DNA from: Candidatus Tisiphia endosymbiont of Dioctria linearis
Lineage (GTDB): Bacteria; Pseudomonadota; Alphaproteobacteria; Rickettsiales; Rickettsiaceae
Reading direction: 5' to 3'
DNA length: 64,000 nucleotides
Assembly: GCF_964026545.1 (NCBI RefSeq)
Contig: NZ_OZ032156.1
Coordinates: 1,364,001 to 1,428,000 of the forward strand
Shown here: piece by piece, positions 27,096 to 36,886 of the stretch
How the letters are laid out: every line of letters begins with the position of its first letter
Position numbering within the stretch: the first letter of the stretch is position 1
Translations under genes and position numbers: made by a program
Notes under the pieces: generated by a model
The model's database searches: none
What the model was told of the DNA's origin: nothing
The model's input: the letters and a program-made list of their open reading frames with translations, nothing else

Positions 27096-28460
27096 TTAAA
27101 GAAATTTCGTTGCTGAATTTTCAGTAATTTCTGATTTACTATCAAGTTCACTACTTAAAGACCTTATATTATTTTTAAATTGTTTAAATTGTGCCAATTG
27201 CTTGCCGCTAAGTTCTATACCAGGGGTAGATTTAACATACATAGGGTTTACGTTCTTACCACTTATTTTAACTTCATAATGTAAATGTGCTCCAGTAGTC
27301 CTACCAGTACTACCGACATATGCAATTACTTGCCCTTGTTTCACTATACTTCCTGGTTTAAGATTTTTAGCAAAATTAGAAGCGTGAGCATAAGCAGTTG
27401 ATAAATTCTGACTATGTTTAATTTGTATGAATTTTCCGTAACCAGATTTCCAGCCTATCTCAGTTATCACTCCATTACCTGCCGCATAAATTGGCGTACC
27501 AGTTGGAGCTGCAAAATCAACTCCTTTATGCATTTTGGTATAACCTAAAGTAGGATGATGTCTATTACCATAATGTGAGGAAACTCTAACTAATTTGATA
27601 GGGGTTCTAAGCAAACTTCTTTTAACACTTTTACCATCTTCGGAAAAGAAATCATGATTATTTTCTGTATTATTTGGAGAATATCGAAAAATATTATACT
27701 CCTTACCGGATAAATTAAGTGATACATATATAACCTTACCATGATGGGAAAATTTACCATCCTTGGTAACAAATTTTTCAGTGAGCACAGTTACAGTGTC
27801 ACCATTTTTAATTTGACGTTGAAAATCAATTTGATAATTATACGAATTGATCATTTCAATTATACTATTACTTGATAATCCTAAAGATTTTAAAGCTGAC
27901 ATAAAGTTTGAATTAATAACTACCGACGATTTGGTTAAGAGCTTATTGAAAACTTTGGTTACGTCTTTCGCAAGAAGGTCTTCACCTTCTCTAATAATTT
28001 CTAAAGATTTGACTTTATCATACGCTATAGTTAGTTTTTTCAATGTACGTGACTCGGAAGCAAGGTCTTGATCATCTTGTTCGATAAATTTTATTTCATA
28101 ATCAAAAACCAGTTGTTGCCCTATCTTTAAAGATGATTCAATATTTTTGTCTTTTGCTATTTTTATAATTTGGGTTATTTCTTTACTTGGAATTTGTTGA
28201 TGCAAAAGTATTGCTTTTAATGTATCGCCTTTTTTGACTGTAACAATTTGGGATATTTCATCCGATAGTTCTTTTAAGGGGTCAACTATTTCTGGTTCCG
28301 CTATGGTAATTGACATAGTATCATTAACGAATTTATTGATCGATGAAGATACAAAAGTAGCAAAGCCCATAAAAATAAATATAGACAAGTACGAAAAACC
28401 AGTCCTAAATTTAGATTTAATTTGTGGATTGGTTAATATAAGTTGGATAATAGCTTGCAT
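27096..28460 (-). CDS. M23-family murein endopeptidase with LysM/OapA-like N terminus
   Basis: The 454-residue protein has one N-terminal membrane helix (FSYLSIFIFMGFATFVSS), a LysM-like domain (VKKGDTLKAILLHQQIP), and a C-terminal LytM/M23 domain. Zinc ligands are in MHKGVDFAAPTG and AHLHYEV, with YAHAS between. Such enzymes cut peptide cross-links in the cell wall and act in cell division or envelope growth. The length is as expected for Rickettsia M23 proteins. ATG at 28460 faces a divergent gene, with a 293-base shared promoter region between. Confidence 0.88.
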   Translation of the reverse strand: MQAIIQLILTNPQIKSKFRTGFSYLSIFIFMGFATFVSSSINKFVNDTMSITIAEPEIVDPLKELSDEISQIVTVKKGDTLKAILLHQQIPSKEITQIIKIAKDKNIESSLKIGQQLVFDYEIKFIEQDDQDLASESRTLKKLTIAYDKVKSLEIIREGEDLLAKDVTKVFNKLLTKSSVVINSNFMSALKSLGLSSNSIIEMINSYNYQIDFQRQIKNGDTVTVLTEKFVTKDGKFSHHGKVIYVSLNLSGKEYNIFRYSPNNTENNHDFFSEDGKSVKRSLLRTPIKLVRVSSHYGNRHHPTLGYTKMHKGVDFAAPTGTPIYAAGNGVITEIGWKSGYGKFIQIKHSQNLSTAYAHASNFAKNLKPGSIVKQGQVIAYVGSTGRTTGAHLHYEVKISGKNVNPMYVKSTPGIELSGKQLAQFKQFKNNIRSLSSELDSKSEITENSATKFL

Positions 28461-28753
28461 TAAGTCTTACTCAAATGTATTAGATTCTTAGGTGGTTCAG
28501 GAAAAATTTATCCATAATCTAGCTTAGGATGGATAGTTTCCTTCAAATTCCTCAACATAAGTGACTTCTAAAAGAAGTCTTGATATAGCCAACTTCTCAT
28601 CAATTGACTCTAAATTATATATTAGTTACTCTACCAATATGGAGTATAGAAAAATAAATTACAATAAAAAAATGTAAATTTTTACATATACAATTTTATT
28701 ACAAGGTAGTATAACTACCACTCCAATATAACTCAAAGAATTATTATTTTCGA
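28461..28753. promoter_or_regulatory. Divergent intergenic region without a gene
   Basis: These 293 bases separate the M23 peptidase gene from the DUF2155 gene and must hold both promoters. The DNA is very AT-rich. A short palindrome (aaggtagtataactacca, near 28703) lies 35 bases before the plus-strand start. No coding frame or repeat family is recognised. Confidence 0.35.
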
Positions 28754-29278
28754 ATGCTACAAAAATTGATGAAACGTCTTATATTTACTAGTATAATCGG
28801 TTTTTTATGCGTTCTCTCTCCTTATGGACAAGCCGAAGACGTCGTTCAAGATATAGAATTCTTCGATACTACCGATGAAGATAGTAACGAGTTAGAAATT
28901 AAAGCCTTAGAAATTAAAGGCTACCAAGTTAATGACAATAACTTATCCAATATACCAAATAATGCTGAAAATTCAGAATTAAAAATTTGCCAGCAGGGCA
29001 AAATTATTGCTTTAAATAAAATTACCGCAACATCAAAGGAAATGTTATTAAAGCCTAATGAGCCACAATATTTTGGTAATATTCAAATTAAATTGCATAA
29101 ATGCATAAAAAACCTTGATCCTTACAATGGAGATCATTACGTGCTATTAACCATTACAGAACATAAGATTGATGAAGACCCTATGTTAATTTTCCAAGGA
29201 TGGCTTATCTCATCAAGCATTTCAGTTTCCACCTTTGAGCATCCAATTTATGAAATTTTTGCTAAAGATTGTTTATAA
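28754..29278 (+). CDS. DUF2155 exported protein
   Basis: A signal peptide (FTSIIGFLCVLSPYGQAED) precedes an acidic linker and the DUF2155 domain: GKIIALNKITATSKEM, GNIQIKLHKC, LTITE and FQGWLISSSISVSTFEHPIYE ending in C. Two Cys in the domain could form a disulfide. The family is widespread in Alphaproteobacteria, periplasmic, and of unknown role. The following O-antigen ligase-like gene starts 12 bases downstream, so they share a transcript. Confidence 0.82.
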   Translation: MLQKLMKRLIFTSIIGFLCVLSPYGQAEDVVQDIEFFDTTDEDSNELEIKALEIKGYQVNDNNLSNIPNNAENSELKICQQGKIIALNKITATSKEMLLKPNEPQYFGNIQIKLHKCIKNLDPYNGDHYVLLTITEHKIDEDPMLIFQGWLISSSISVSTFEHPIYEIFAKDCL

Positions 29279-29290
29279 GGATATTTAAGA

Positions 29291-30583
29291 ATGATACAAT
29301 CCATGATTTACGTGTTAGTAATGTTATTTCCAGCAATTGGATTAATTTCCGGTTTCTCTGCAGCAGTAATAGTTCCTATTTGGTTATTAACTATATTAAC
29401 CGCTTTAAGAGGTAAAATTTTTATTAATTTGCAATATGCTACTGTTAAAAAAACTTTGCTATCCACTTGGAAATTGGAATTACTATTTTGTCTTTGGTGT
29501 CTTGTAACAAATTTTTATTCACATAACTATCCTTCCTCTTTAGTTAATTATCTACAAGTTTTTTTAATTGTTCTAATAGGGTTTATCGTAAATAGCAATA
29601 TTGACAAATTACCGATCAATGCAACCAAAATAAAGATATATTTTATTATAGGAATAGTGCTGGCAATTGCTCTATTCTTTATAGAATATCTATCTCATGG
29701 TATTATAACAAGAACCTTCCGTACTATTTTTCAGCCAAATTCTTCCGGTCAGTTCTTTTTATTCCTTCTTGATCGGGGCTGTTCTTTATTGTCAGTTCTT
29801 TCCTGGTTACTCATTGCTATACTGATACTATATCATAAATATCTATTGGCACTAATATATTATCTGTTAATTTTTTATTTATTATTTATCTCAGATAGTT
29901 TGGCAAGCTTTTTAGCATTTACCGTAGGTGGGTTAGTATTTTTAACAAATAGGCTGTTAGCAACCAAAGCACTGCAATCTATTTTTTTGAAATTATTTAC
30001 CTTGGCTATGCTTACCGGTTCAATAATGATGCCGATAATTAGCTATAAAATACAACCATATTATGCATTAGAGAACTATGCTAAGTTTCTACCGGATACT
30101 GCTAAGCATCGGGTGTTTATTTGGCACTTTGTTGCCGAACAAATTATCAAGAAACCAATTTTGGGCTATGGATTTGCTTCGTCAAGAAATTTTAAAGTTG
30201 ATAAAGAACAAATGGTTAGCTATCATCAATGGACTTGGTCCCCATTCCCTCTACACCCACATAATAATATAATGCAAATTTTATTTGAAACGGGCTTAAT
30301 AGGTTTGATACTATTTTTATCTTTAATTTATAAATATATTCAAAAAATTAGTAATATAAGCTTAGTGCAGCCCTCTAAATATGATAAGATGAATTTAGCA
30401 AGTAAGGAAATAGATATAGATATGTTAAATTATAAGTCTGTTGCCTATGCTTGCTTTATAAATTATTATATAATAGGTATGATCTCATTTAATATTTGGC
30501 AAGTATGGTGGGTTTGCAGTGCCTTTGGGGCGATTATTTTGCTTAAATTACTATTACGTCGATCAGTGACTATTTCTAACTAA
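29291..30583 (+). CDS. O-antigen ligase/polymerase-like membrane protein (Wzy_C/WaaL)
   Basis: The 430-residue protein has about eleven membrane helices and a periplasmic loop before the motif HPHNNIMQILFETGLIGLILF, typical of Wzy_C proteins, with conserved His and Arg in KHRVFIWHF and GYGFASSRNF. Family members join O-polysaccharide to lipid A-core or polymerise it. In Rickettsia this would act on the surface O-antigen. Gene neighbours (DUF2155 before, nuoA after) do not help decide the substrate. Confidence 0.78.
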   Translation: MIQSMIYVLVMLFPAIGLISGFSAAVIVPIWLLTILTALRGKIFINLQYATVKKTLLSTWKLELLFCLWCLVTNFYSHNYPSSLVNYLQVFLIVLIGFIVNSNIDKLPINATKIKIYFIIGIVLAIALFFIEYLSHGIITRTFRTIFQPNSSGQFFLFLLDRGCSLLSVLSWLLIAILILYHKYLLALIYYLLIFYLLFISDSLASFLAFTVGGLVFLTNRLLATKALQSIFLKLFTLAMLTGSIMMPIISYKIQPYYALENYAKFLPDTAKHRVFIWHFVAEQIIKKPILGYGFASSRNFKVDKEQMVSYHQWTWSPFPLHPHNNIMQILFETGLIGLILFLSLIYKYIQKISNISLVQPSKYDKMNLASKEIDIDMLNYKSVAYACFINYYIIGMISFNIWQVWWVCSAFGAIILLKLLLRRSVTISN

Positions 30584-30602
30584 ATTTTCAAGGTAATTAC
30601 TA

Positions 30603-30977
30603 ATGTTGGAAACATCGCACATATTACAGGAATATTTGCCTATAGCAGTATTTTTTGCTATAGCATCAGTTTTGTCGTTGATAATAGTTACATTACCAAG
30701 GATTTTGAGTCCTCGGAAATATAATAAGGCTAAACTAGATAGTTATGAATGTGGATTTGAGCCTTTTAGTGATGCTAGAAGCAAATTTGATGTACGTTTT
30801 TATCTAGTAGCTATTTTATTTATTATTTTTGATTTAGAAGTAACTTTTTTGATACCATGGGCTATTACGCTTGGGAAAATTGGTAAATTTGGTTTTTTTT
30901 CAATGATGTTTTTCTTATTTGTACTTACTGTTGGTTTTATATATGAATGGAAAAAAGGAGCTTTAGATTGGGAGTGA
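30603..30977 (+). CDS. nuoA: NADH-quinone oxidoreductase subunit A
   Basis: The 124-residue membrane subunit of complex I has three helices. Family signatures are [12 protein letters not shown] and [19 protein letters not shown], which hold the Cys near the quinone site and acidic residues in the proton path. It starts 20 bases after the O-antigen ligase-like gene and stops three bases before nuoB. Its TGA stop shows that TGA is a real stop in this genome. Confidence 0.95.
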   Translation: MLETSHILQEYLPIAVFFAIASVLSLIIVTLPRILSPRKYNKAKLDSYECGFEPFSDARSKFDVRFYLVAILFIIFDLEVTFLIPWAITLGKIGKFGFFSMMFFLFVLTVGFIYEWKKGALDWE

Positions 30978-30980
30978 TGC

Positions 30981-31502
30981 ATGAAAGCAAAGATAGATAT
31001 GTATGATCAAGATAAGTTACTTGCAGAGGAAATCTCAAATCGAGGGTTCCTGATAACTAAACTCGATGATTTGCTAGGCTGGGCTAGATCTAATTCACTT
31101 TGGCCGATGAGCTTTGGTCTTGCCTGCTGTGCAGTAGAAATGATGCAAGCTGCTTCTAGCCGTTACGATATGGATCGTTTCGGTATGTTATTTAGACCGA
31201 GTCCACGTCAATCTGATTTAATGATAGTTGCAGGGACCTTGACCAATAAGATGGCTCCGGCTCTTAGAAAAGTTTATGACCAAATGACTGAACCTAAGTG
31301 GGTTCTGTCAATGGGAAGCTGTGCCAATGGTGGTGGCTATTACCACTATTCCTATTCGGTAGTACGTGGCTGTGATCAAATCGTTCCGGTAGACGTATAT
31401 GTACCAGGTTGTCCTCCGACTGCTGAGGCTTTGATTTATGGTTTAATGCAGTTACAAAAGAAAATTAAAAGAACTACTAGATTTAAGAGTGCTAGTGTAT
31501 AA
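30981..31502 (+). CDS. nuoB: NADH-quinone oxidoreductase subunit B
   Basis: The 173-residue subunit holds the terminal [4Fe-4S] cluster N2. Ligands are seen in [10 protein letters not shown] (tandem Cys), MGSCANGGG and [11 protein letters not shown]. The protein looks complete. It is followed at once by nuoC (ATG at 31504). Confidence 0.96.
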   Translation: MKAKIDMYDQDKLLAEEISNRGFLITKLDDLLGWARSNSLWPMSFGLACCAVEMMQAASSRYDMDRFGMLFRPSPRQSDLMIVAGTLTNKMAPALRKVYDQMTEPKWVLSMGSCANGGGYYHYSYSVVRGCDQIVPVDVYVPGCPPTAEALIYGLMQLQKKIKRTTRFKSASV

Positions 31503-31503
31503 T

Positions 31504-32118
31504 ATGGAAGAGATTATTGATAACTTAATAAAGAATCAAGGGCTTAGTCTAACTGCTTTGCCTGTATACTCAAATGGTTCAAATGTATATTTTGCTGCCT
31601 ATAAATCTACTATAGAAAGTTTGTTACCATTTTTATCTGCAATTAAGCAATCTGAGGATTTACGTTTTACTGTGCTGACAGATTTGTTTGCTGCCGATTT
31701 TTTAGACCGTTCTAAGCGGTTTGAGGTGGTATATAATTTACTAAGTCTTAAATTAAATAAGCGTATATTAGTCAAAGTTGAGGCTGGAGAAAGTGACGTA
31801 ATCCCTTCAATTACCAAAATCTTTAGTGCTGCTTGTTGGTATGAGCGTGAAGCATATGATATGTTTGGGGTGAATTTTGTTGGGAGTCATGATACTCGTC
31901 GTATTCTAACAGATTATGATTTTGTTGGTCACCCCCTTAGAAAGGATTTTCCATTAACTGGTTATGTGCAAGTTAAATATGATGAGACTCTGGCGAAAGT
32001 AGTATACGAGCCAGTTAAACTTGATCAACCATATAGAGAATTTGATTTTTCCTCAAGTTGGAAGGAACCGAGTTATGTATTACCTGGAGATGAGAAAGTG
32101 AATAAACATACTATATAA
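31504..32118 (+). CDS. nuoC: NADH-quinone oxidoreductase subunit C
   Basis: The 204-residue 30-kDa subunit of the complex I peripheral arm shows WYEREAYDMFGVNF, GHPDLRRILTDY-like text (SHDTRRILTDYDFVGHPLRKDFP) split by variants, and KVVYEPVKLDQPYREFDF. ATG at 31504 is preferred over the upstream TTG. The 3' end runs into sequence (tatataagtaaattt) that also precedes the other Rpn genes, so the stop may be supplied by the inserted Rpn unit. nuoD does not follow. Confidence 0.94.
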   Translation: MEEIIDNLIKNQGLSLTALPVYSNGSNVYFAAYKSTIESLLPFLSAIKQSEDLRFTVLTDLFAADFLDRSKRFEVVYNLLSLKLNKRILVKVEAGESDVIPSITKIFSAACWYEREAYDMFGVNFVGSHDTRRILTDYDFVGHPLRKDFPLTGYVQVKYDETLAKVVYEPVKLDQPYREFDFSSSWKEPSYVLPGDEKVNKHTI

Positions 32119-32130
32119 GTAAATTTTACT

Positions 32131-33093
32131 ATGACTTCAGACAAACCTAAGCACGACAAAATCTTTCGCAAATCTATGGAGAATCCAATAGTTGCTAAAG
32201 AGTTTTTGGCAACTTACTTACCTAAGGATGTGCTGGCTTTAATCGATAGCACAACTCTAAAATTAGAAAAAGATAGTTTTATTGAGCCAGACCTTTCTGA
32301 AACTATTTCGGATGTATTATTTTCTGTTAAATTTAATGATACAGATGGCTATATTTTTTTATTATTGGAGCATCAAAGTACTGTTGATCAGCTAATGGCA
32401 TTTAGGCTATTTAAATATATGGTGAATATTTGTGATCGATATTTAACTACTAATCCTAAATCTAAATGTCTTCCATTAATTTATCCCCTAGTGCTATACA
32501 ATGGAAAAAAGAAATATGACGCACCGCTTAATATATGGGAGCTATTTACCCATCCAGATTTAGCCAGAGGCTTTTGGACAAATGATTGTCAACTTATTAA
32601 CGTACATGATATTTCCGATGAAGAACTCAAGAAAAAAGTATGGTCTGGGATTTTGTTATTTTTTCTCAAACACATCCACGAGCGTCAATTGCTAAAAAGA
32701 TGGCAAGAAATCTCTCATCTCTTGCCTGAATTGAGTAAAGTAACAATAGGCTATGACCACATAAGAAATCTATTACAGTATACTTTGACCTTTATTGAGC
32801 AAAGTGATAAAATAGAGTTAGAAAAAATATTAAAAAATAGTTTAACTAAAGAAAAGGGAGAAGAACTTATGCCTAGTATAATTCAAGTATCTAAGGAAGA
32901 AGGTATTCAAATCGGGCTACAGGATGGTATTAAAATCGGGGTACAAGATGGCATCAAAATCGGAGAAGCTAGAGGTGAAGCTAGAGGTGAAGCTAAATTA
33001 ATAAAAATGATGATAAAAAATGGTACCTCTATTGAGGAAATAGCAAGAATTACTAGACTATCTATTACTAAAATCAATGAATTACTGACCTAG
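32131..33093 (+). CDS. Rpn-family PD-(D/E)XK nuclease, copy 4 (opposite strand)
   Basis: This 320-residue paralog of the three minus-strand Rpn genes starts 12 bases after nuoC. It keeps the core (SDVLFSVKFND, LLLEHQST) but is the most diverged copy (VLYNGKKKYDAPLNIWELF, DRYLTTNPK). The variable region has two QDGIKI units and two GEAR units. Its position at the break of the nuo operon and its inverted orientation relative to copies 1-3 link it to the rearrangement. Upstream 20 bases are shared with the other copies. Confidence 0.85.
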   Translation: MTSDKPKHDKIFRKSMENPIVAKEFLATYLPKDVLALIDSTTLKLEKDSFIEPDLSETISDVLFSVKFNDTDGYIFLLLEHQSTVDQLMAFRLFKYMVNICDRYLTTNPKSKCLPLIYPLVLYNGKKKYDAPLNIWELFTHPDLARGFWTNDCQLINVHDISDEELKKKVWSGILLFFLKHIHERQLLKRWQEISHLLPELSKVTIGYDHIRNLLQYTLTFIEQSDKIELEKILKNSLTKEKGEELMPSIIQVSKEEGIQIGLQDGIKIGVQDGIKIGEARGEARGEAKLIKMMIKNGTSIEEIARITRLSITKINELLT

Positions 33094-33183
33094 GTAAGTC
33101 TACTAAGATATCAAGTTTTAGCTCCACAGAGCCTAGCAATACTGGGTTTTAATAGGAATATAAAATAAAGAAAACTAAAAATT

Positions 33184-34581
33184 ATGTCATCATTTCTTTC
33201 ACAACAACATAAGAATATAGGTATAGTTGGTTTGGGTAAGACTGGTACGGCTGCTTATCAATCACTAAATAAAGTAGCTAGAATAATTTGTTATGATCAA
33301 GTAAATAGCAGTCGGGATAGTTTCAGTAAAATTTATGGAAACGATAATTTGGTTAGCTTGTCTGATCAGCGGTGGCATGATCTTGATAAGATATTGTTGA
33401 GTCCAGGCGTTCCCTTGTCGCATGACATTGTTACAATGGCTAATTCCCATAATATACCAATAACCTCAGATATAGATCTATTATTTGAGGAAGTTAAGTT
33501 CAGAAGGGGTAAGACAGCTAATTTTATCGGTATAACTGGTACTAATGGTAAGAGTACTACCACTGCTCTAACTGGTCATATTTTACAATTTTGTGGTTTT
33601 GATTATCCAGTTGGCGGAAATATTGGTTTTCCTGCCTTAAGTATGGGATTAGATTGTCAAGGGTATGTATTAGAGCTATCTTCCTTTCAGTTAGATTTAT
33701 TAAGCAGTTTTAAAGCTAAAATTGCTGTGCTACTTAATATTACCGAGGATCATTTAGATCGGCATAATAATATGCAAGGCTATATTGTCGCTAAAAAGAA
33801 AATCTTTGATCGAATGGATAAAGATTCATTTGCCATAATTAGTGTTGATAATGAAATTACCAACAATATTTTCTTAGAGTTACAAAAGGAGAATACCACA
33901 AATTTAATACCAATCTCTGTTGGTAAAATTCTTGATAAAGGAGTGTCAATTTATAATAATGTTGTTTATGATAATATTTTTGAACCGATTACTATTAATC
34001 TGCCAAATAATAGCTCTTTACAAGGCATACATAATCAAGAAAATGCTGCTGTCAGTTATGCGGCTTGTCGGATTATAGGGGTAAGACCAGAACAAATAAT
34101 TGCTGCTATCGAGTTATTTAAGGGGTTACCACACAGAATGCAATATGTTGGTACAATATACTCAGATCATTCGAATATGATAAAATTTTATAACGATAGC
34201 AAAGCTACCAATGGCATTGCTGCTTCTAAATCCATTACAGCACTTGATAATATATATTGGTTAGCTGGAGGGGTGGCAAAAGAAGGGGGAATAACAAATT
34301 TAGAACCATGGTTTGATAAAATTCGTAAGGCTTATCTTTTTGGTCAAGATAAAGAGCTTTTTACATCGTCACTTAAGGGCAGGGTAGATTTCCAAATTTG
34401 TCAAGATTTGCAGGAGGCTTTTAATGCTGCCGTTAGTGATGCAATGGAGGATACAAGCTATCTAAAAAATATTTTATTAGCTCCGGCTTGTGCCTCTTAT
34501 GATCAATTTAAAAATTTTGAAGAACGCGGAAATCTATTTATAGAATTATATAATATTATAGCTAACCATGATCAAAGATAA
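33184..34581 (+). CDS. murD: UDP-N-acetylmuramoyl-alanine:D-glutamate ligase
   Basis: This cytoplasmic Mur ligase adds D-Glu to UDP-MurNAc-L-Ala in peptidoglycan synthesis. Motifs include GLGKTGTAAY at the start, the ATP-binding GITGTNGKSTTTALTG, ELSSFQLD, NITEDHLDRH and NDSKATN. Length (465) is normal. The gene overlaps ftsW by 14 bases. Confidence 0.95.
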   Translation: MSSFLSQQHKNIGIVGLGKTGTAAYQSLNKVARIICYDQVNSSRDSFSKIYGNDNLVSLSDQRWHDLDKILLSPGVPLSHDIVTMANSHNIPITSDIDLLFEEVKFRRGKTANFIGITGTNGKSTTTALTGHILQFCGFDYPVGGNIGFPALSMGLDCQGYVLELSSFQLDLLSSFKAKIAVLLNITEDHLDRHNNMQGYIVAKKKIFDRMDKDSFAIISVDNEITNNIFLELQKENTTNLIPISVGKILDKGVSIYNNVVYDNIFEPITINLPNNSSLQGIHNQENAAVSYAACRIIGVRPEQIIAAIELFKGLPHRMQYVGTIYSDHSNMIKFYNDSKATNGIAASKSITALDNIYWLAGGVAKEGGITNLEPWFDKIRKAYLFGQDKELFTSSLKGRVDFQICQDLQEAFNAAVSDAMEDTSYLKNILLAPACASYDQFKNFEERGNLFIELYNIIANHDQR

Positions 34582-35716
34582 TCATAATAATGAATTATCT
34601 AACAATTACCTAAAATGGTGGTGGCGTAGTATCGACCAGCAAATGATTATTGCTTTAGTAATCCTGTTTGTTTTTAGTATGATGTTGGTTACTACAGCCG
34701 GACCAGTAATAGCAAATAGAATAGGACTCAATGAGCATTATTTTGCCTCTAGACAATTATTTTATCTTGCTAGTGCATCGCTATTGATTATTCTTTTTTC
34801 CTTTTTTTCCAAAAAATGGTTAAAGAGATTGTCAATTTTAGGATTTATTGTCAGCATATTGTTATTAATTTTAGTTAAATTCTATGGTTATGAAGTTAAG
34901 GGGGCTATTCGTTGGATTAATATTCTAGGTTTTTCTATGCAGCCTTCAGAATTTATAAAACCATTTTTTGCGGTAGTGGCTGGTTGGATATTGTCACTGA
35001 AATTTGAAGGGGAATTTCCAAGTTTTTCTATCTGTATAGCTTTGTATAGTATCATTGCTTTATTATTAATTATCCAGCCAGATTTTGGTATGTTAGTGAT
35101 GGTTACTGCAGTTTTTGGTATTCAACTTTTTATTGCTGGTATGCCGATATTTTGGATTGTGCTTGCTGCTTTTATGCTACTATTTGGCGTTACAGCAGCT
35201 TATTTTTGGCTGCCTCATGTAGCACAAAGGATTAATAGTTTTTTTGATCCGGAGAGTATTAGTAATTATCAAGTTAGTAAGTCAATCAGAGCATTTGAGC
35301 ATGGTGGTTTGTATGGTTGTGGTCCTGGTGAGGGAGCAGTAAAACAAGTATTGCCGGATTCTCATACTGATTTTATTTTTGCCGTTGCTGGTGAAGAATT
35401 TGGAGCAATTATCTGCTTGATAATTGTAGGGATATTTGCTTTTATAGTGATTCGTAGTTTACTAAAACTGATTAATGAAGATGATAAATTTATTCAATTG
35501 GCAGCAAGTGGTATTGTTGCACAGATAGGTTTACAAGCTTTAATTAATATAGGTGTTACCTTGAATTTATTACCAACCAAAGGGATGACCTTACCGTTTA
35601 TTAGCTATGGTGGTTCTTCAACTTTTGCCATAGCTATTGCTACAGGGATGGTGCTTGGTTTTACCAAACATAAAACATCCCTTACTAACTATAAAATCCA
35701 AGATATTGACCTATGA
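34568..35716 (+). CDS. ftsW: Septal peptidoglycan polymerase FtsW
   Basis: The 382-residue SEDS protein has about ten membrane helices. Typical segments are KGAIRWINILGFSMQPSE, DFIFAVAGEEFG and LPTKGMTLPFISYGGSS. FtsW polymerises glycan strands at the division septum together with PBP3. The catalytic Asp region (HTDFIFAVAGEE) is intact. It overlaps murD at its start and murG by ATGA at its end. Confidence 0.95.
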   Translation: MIKDNHNNELSNNYLKWWWRSIDQQMIIALVILFVFSMMLVTTAGPVIANRIGLNEHYFASRQLFYLASASLLIILFSFFSKKWLKRLSILGFIVSILLLILVKFYGYEVKGAIRWINILGFSMQPSEFIKPFFAVVAGWILSLKFEGEFPSFSICIALYSIIALLLIIQPDFGMLVMVTAVFGIQLFIAGMPIFWIVLAAFMLLFGVTAAYFWLPHVAQRINSFFDPESISNYQVSKSIRAFEHGGLYGCGPGEGAVKQVLPDSHTDFIFAVAGEEFGAIICLIIVGIFAFIVIRSLLKLINEDDKFIQLAASGIVAQIGLQALINIGVTLNLLPTKGMTLPFISYGGSSTFAIAIATGMVLGFTKHKTSLTNYKIQDIDL

Positions 35717-36789
35717 AGAATATAATTGTTGTTGGTGGTGGTACGGCAGGTCATCTATTTCCCGCTATTGCTTTGGCTGAAGAATTGGTGAAACGCGGGT
35801 ATAAATTACATCTTATTACGGATGTTAGATGTCAAAAATATTTAACTGAAGATTTACCGCTCATTCCACATATAATAAATTTTAGATTACCAGCTAAAGG
35901 GTTGTTTAATAAGTTTAAATTATTGATTTGTTTATTATTTGTGACTTTTAAGATGTTATTGCTATTAGTGCAGGTCAAACCTTATGTTATAATTGGGTTT
36001 GGTGGCTATCCAACAGCCCCTCCTTTGATAGCAGCTGTATTGTTACGTATCCCTATTGTAATTTATGAACAAAACTGCTTTATTGGTAAGGTCAATAGAT
36101 TATTCTTAAAATGGGCCAGAAGGGTTGCTCTTACCTATGAGGAAACTAAAAATTATAATATTGTTGACTATAATAAGAAATTAGTTATAGGAAATATAGT
36201 ACGGGATAATGTTAAAAAGCTGAAAGTTAAGGATAATTTTAGCAATGATATTTTTCGAATATTGATTTTTGGTGGAAGTCAGGGAGCAAAGGTTTTTTCT
36301 ACTTTAATACCGGAAGCGATTAAGATATTAGTGCAATCAAATCCTGATATTAAACTACATATTACCCAACAAGCTCCTCCAGAAGATTTAGACAATATTG
36401 CTAAAATTTATAGTGCGTTAAACATCCCACATAAAGTAGCCGATTTTTTTTATGATATGGATCAGCAATATGCCAATCAAGAACTAGTAATATCAAGGGC
36501 TGGGGCATCAACTATTTCTGAGCTTAGCTATATTGGCTTGCCGGCAATTTTTATTCCGCTACCTTTTGCTACTGAAAACCATCAATTCTATAATGCTAAG
36601 GCTCTGGAAGATAGTGGGGCAGGGTGGTGTTTTGAACAAAATAAAATTACTGCAGAAAAATTAGCCGATAAACTCTTAGTGCTAATAAAAAATCGTGATA
36701 TACTGGAGCGGGCATCTTGTGAATTATTAAAAAGGAAAAATGACGGTAGTATGGTTTTAGCTGATACAGTAGAACAAATAGTAAACTGA
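35713..36789 (+). CDS. murG: Lipid II synthase MurG
   Basis: MurG transfers GlcNAc to lipid I at the inner face of the membrane. Visible are GGGTAGHLFPAIALAEEL near the start, GFGGYPTAPPL, YEQNCFIGKVNR, LIFGGSQGAKVFS and SRAGASTISELSYIGLP. The 358-residue length is normal. It shares ATGA with ftsW, forming a murD-ftsW-murG unit. The usual next genes murC-murB-ddl are not downstream here; an unknown gene and an IS630 copy follow. Confidence 0.95.
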   Translation: MKNIIVVGGGTAGHLFPAIALAEELVKRGYKLHLITDVRCQKYLTEDLPLIPHIINFRLPAKGLFNKFKLLICLLFVTFKMLLLLVQVKPYVIIGFGGYPTAPPLIAAVLLRIPIVIYEQNCFIGKVNRLFLKWARRVALTYEETKNYNIVDYNKKLVIGNIVRDNVKKLKVKDNFSNDIFRILIFGGSQGAKVFSTLIPEAIKILVQSNPDIKLHITQQAPPEDLDNIAKIYSALNIPHKVADFFYDMDQQYANQELVISRAGASTISELSYIGLPAIFIPLPFATENHQFYNAKALEDSGAGWCFEQNKITAEKLADKLLVLIKNRDILERASCELLKRKNDGSMVLADTVEQIVN

Positions 36790-36886
36790 TTTCTTTGGGT
36801 TGATAGTCAACTTAAGGAAAAACGCAAGCTAATCGTCTTATTAGCGGGAGGAGAAGACGTCTAGGAAGTTGCCTTCTAGCGGGATT

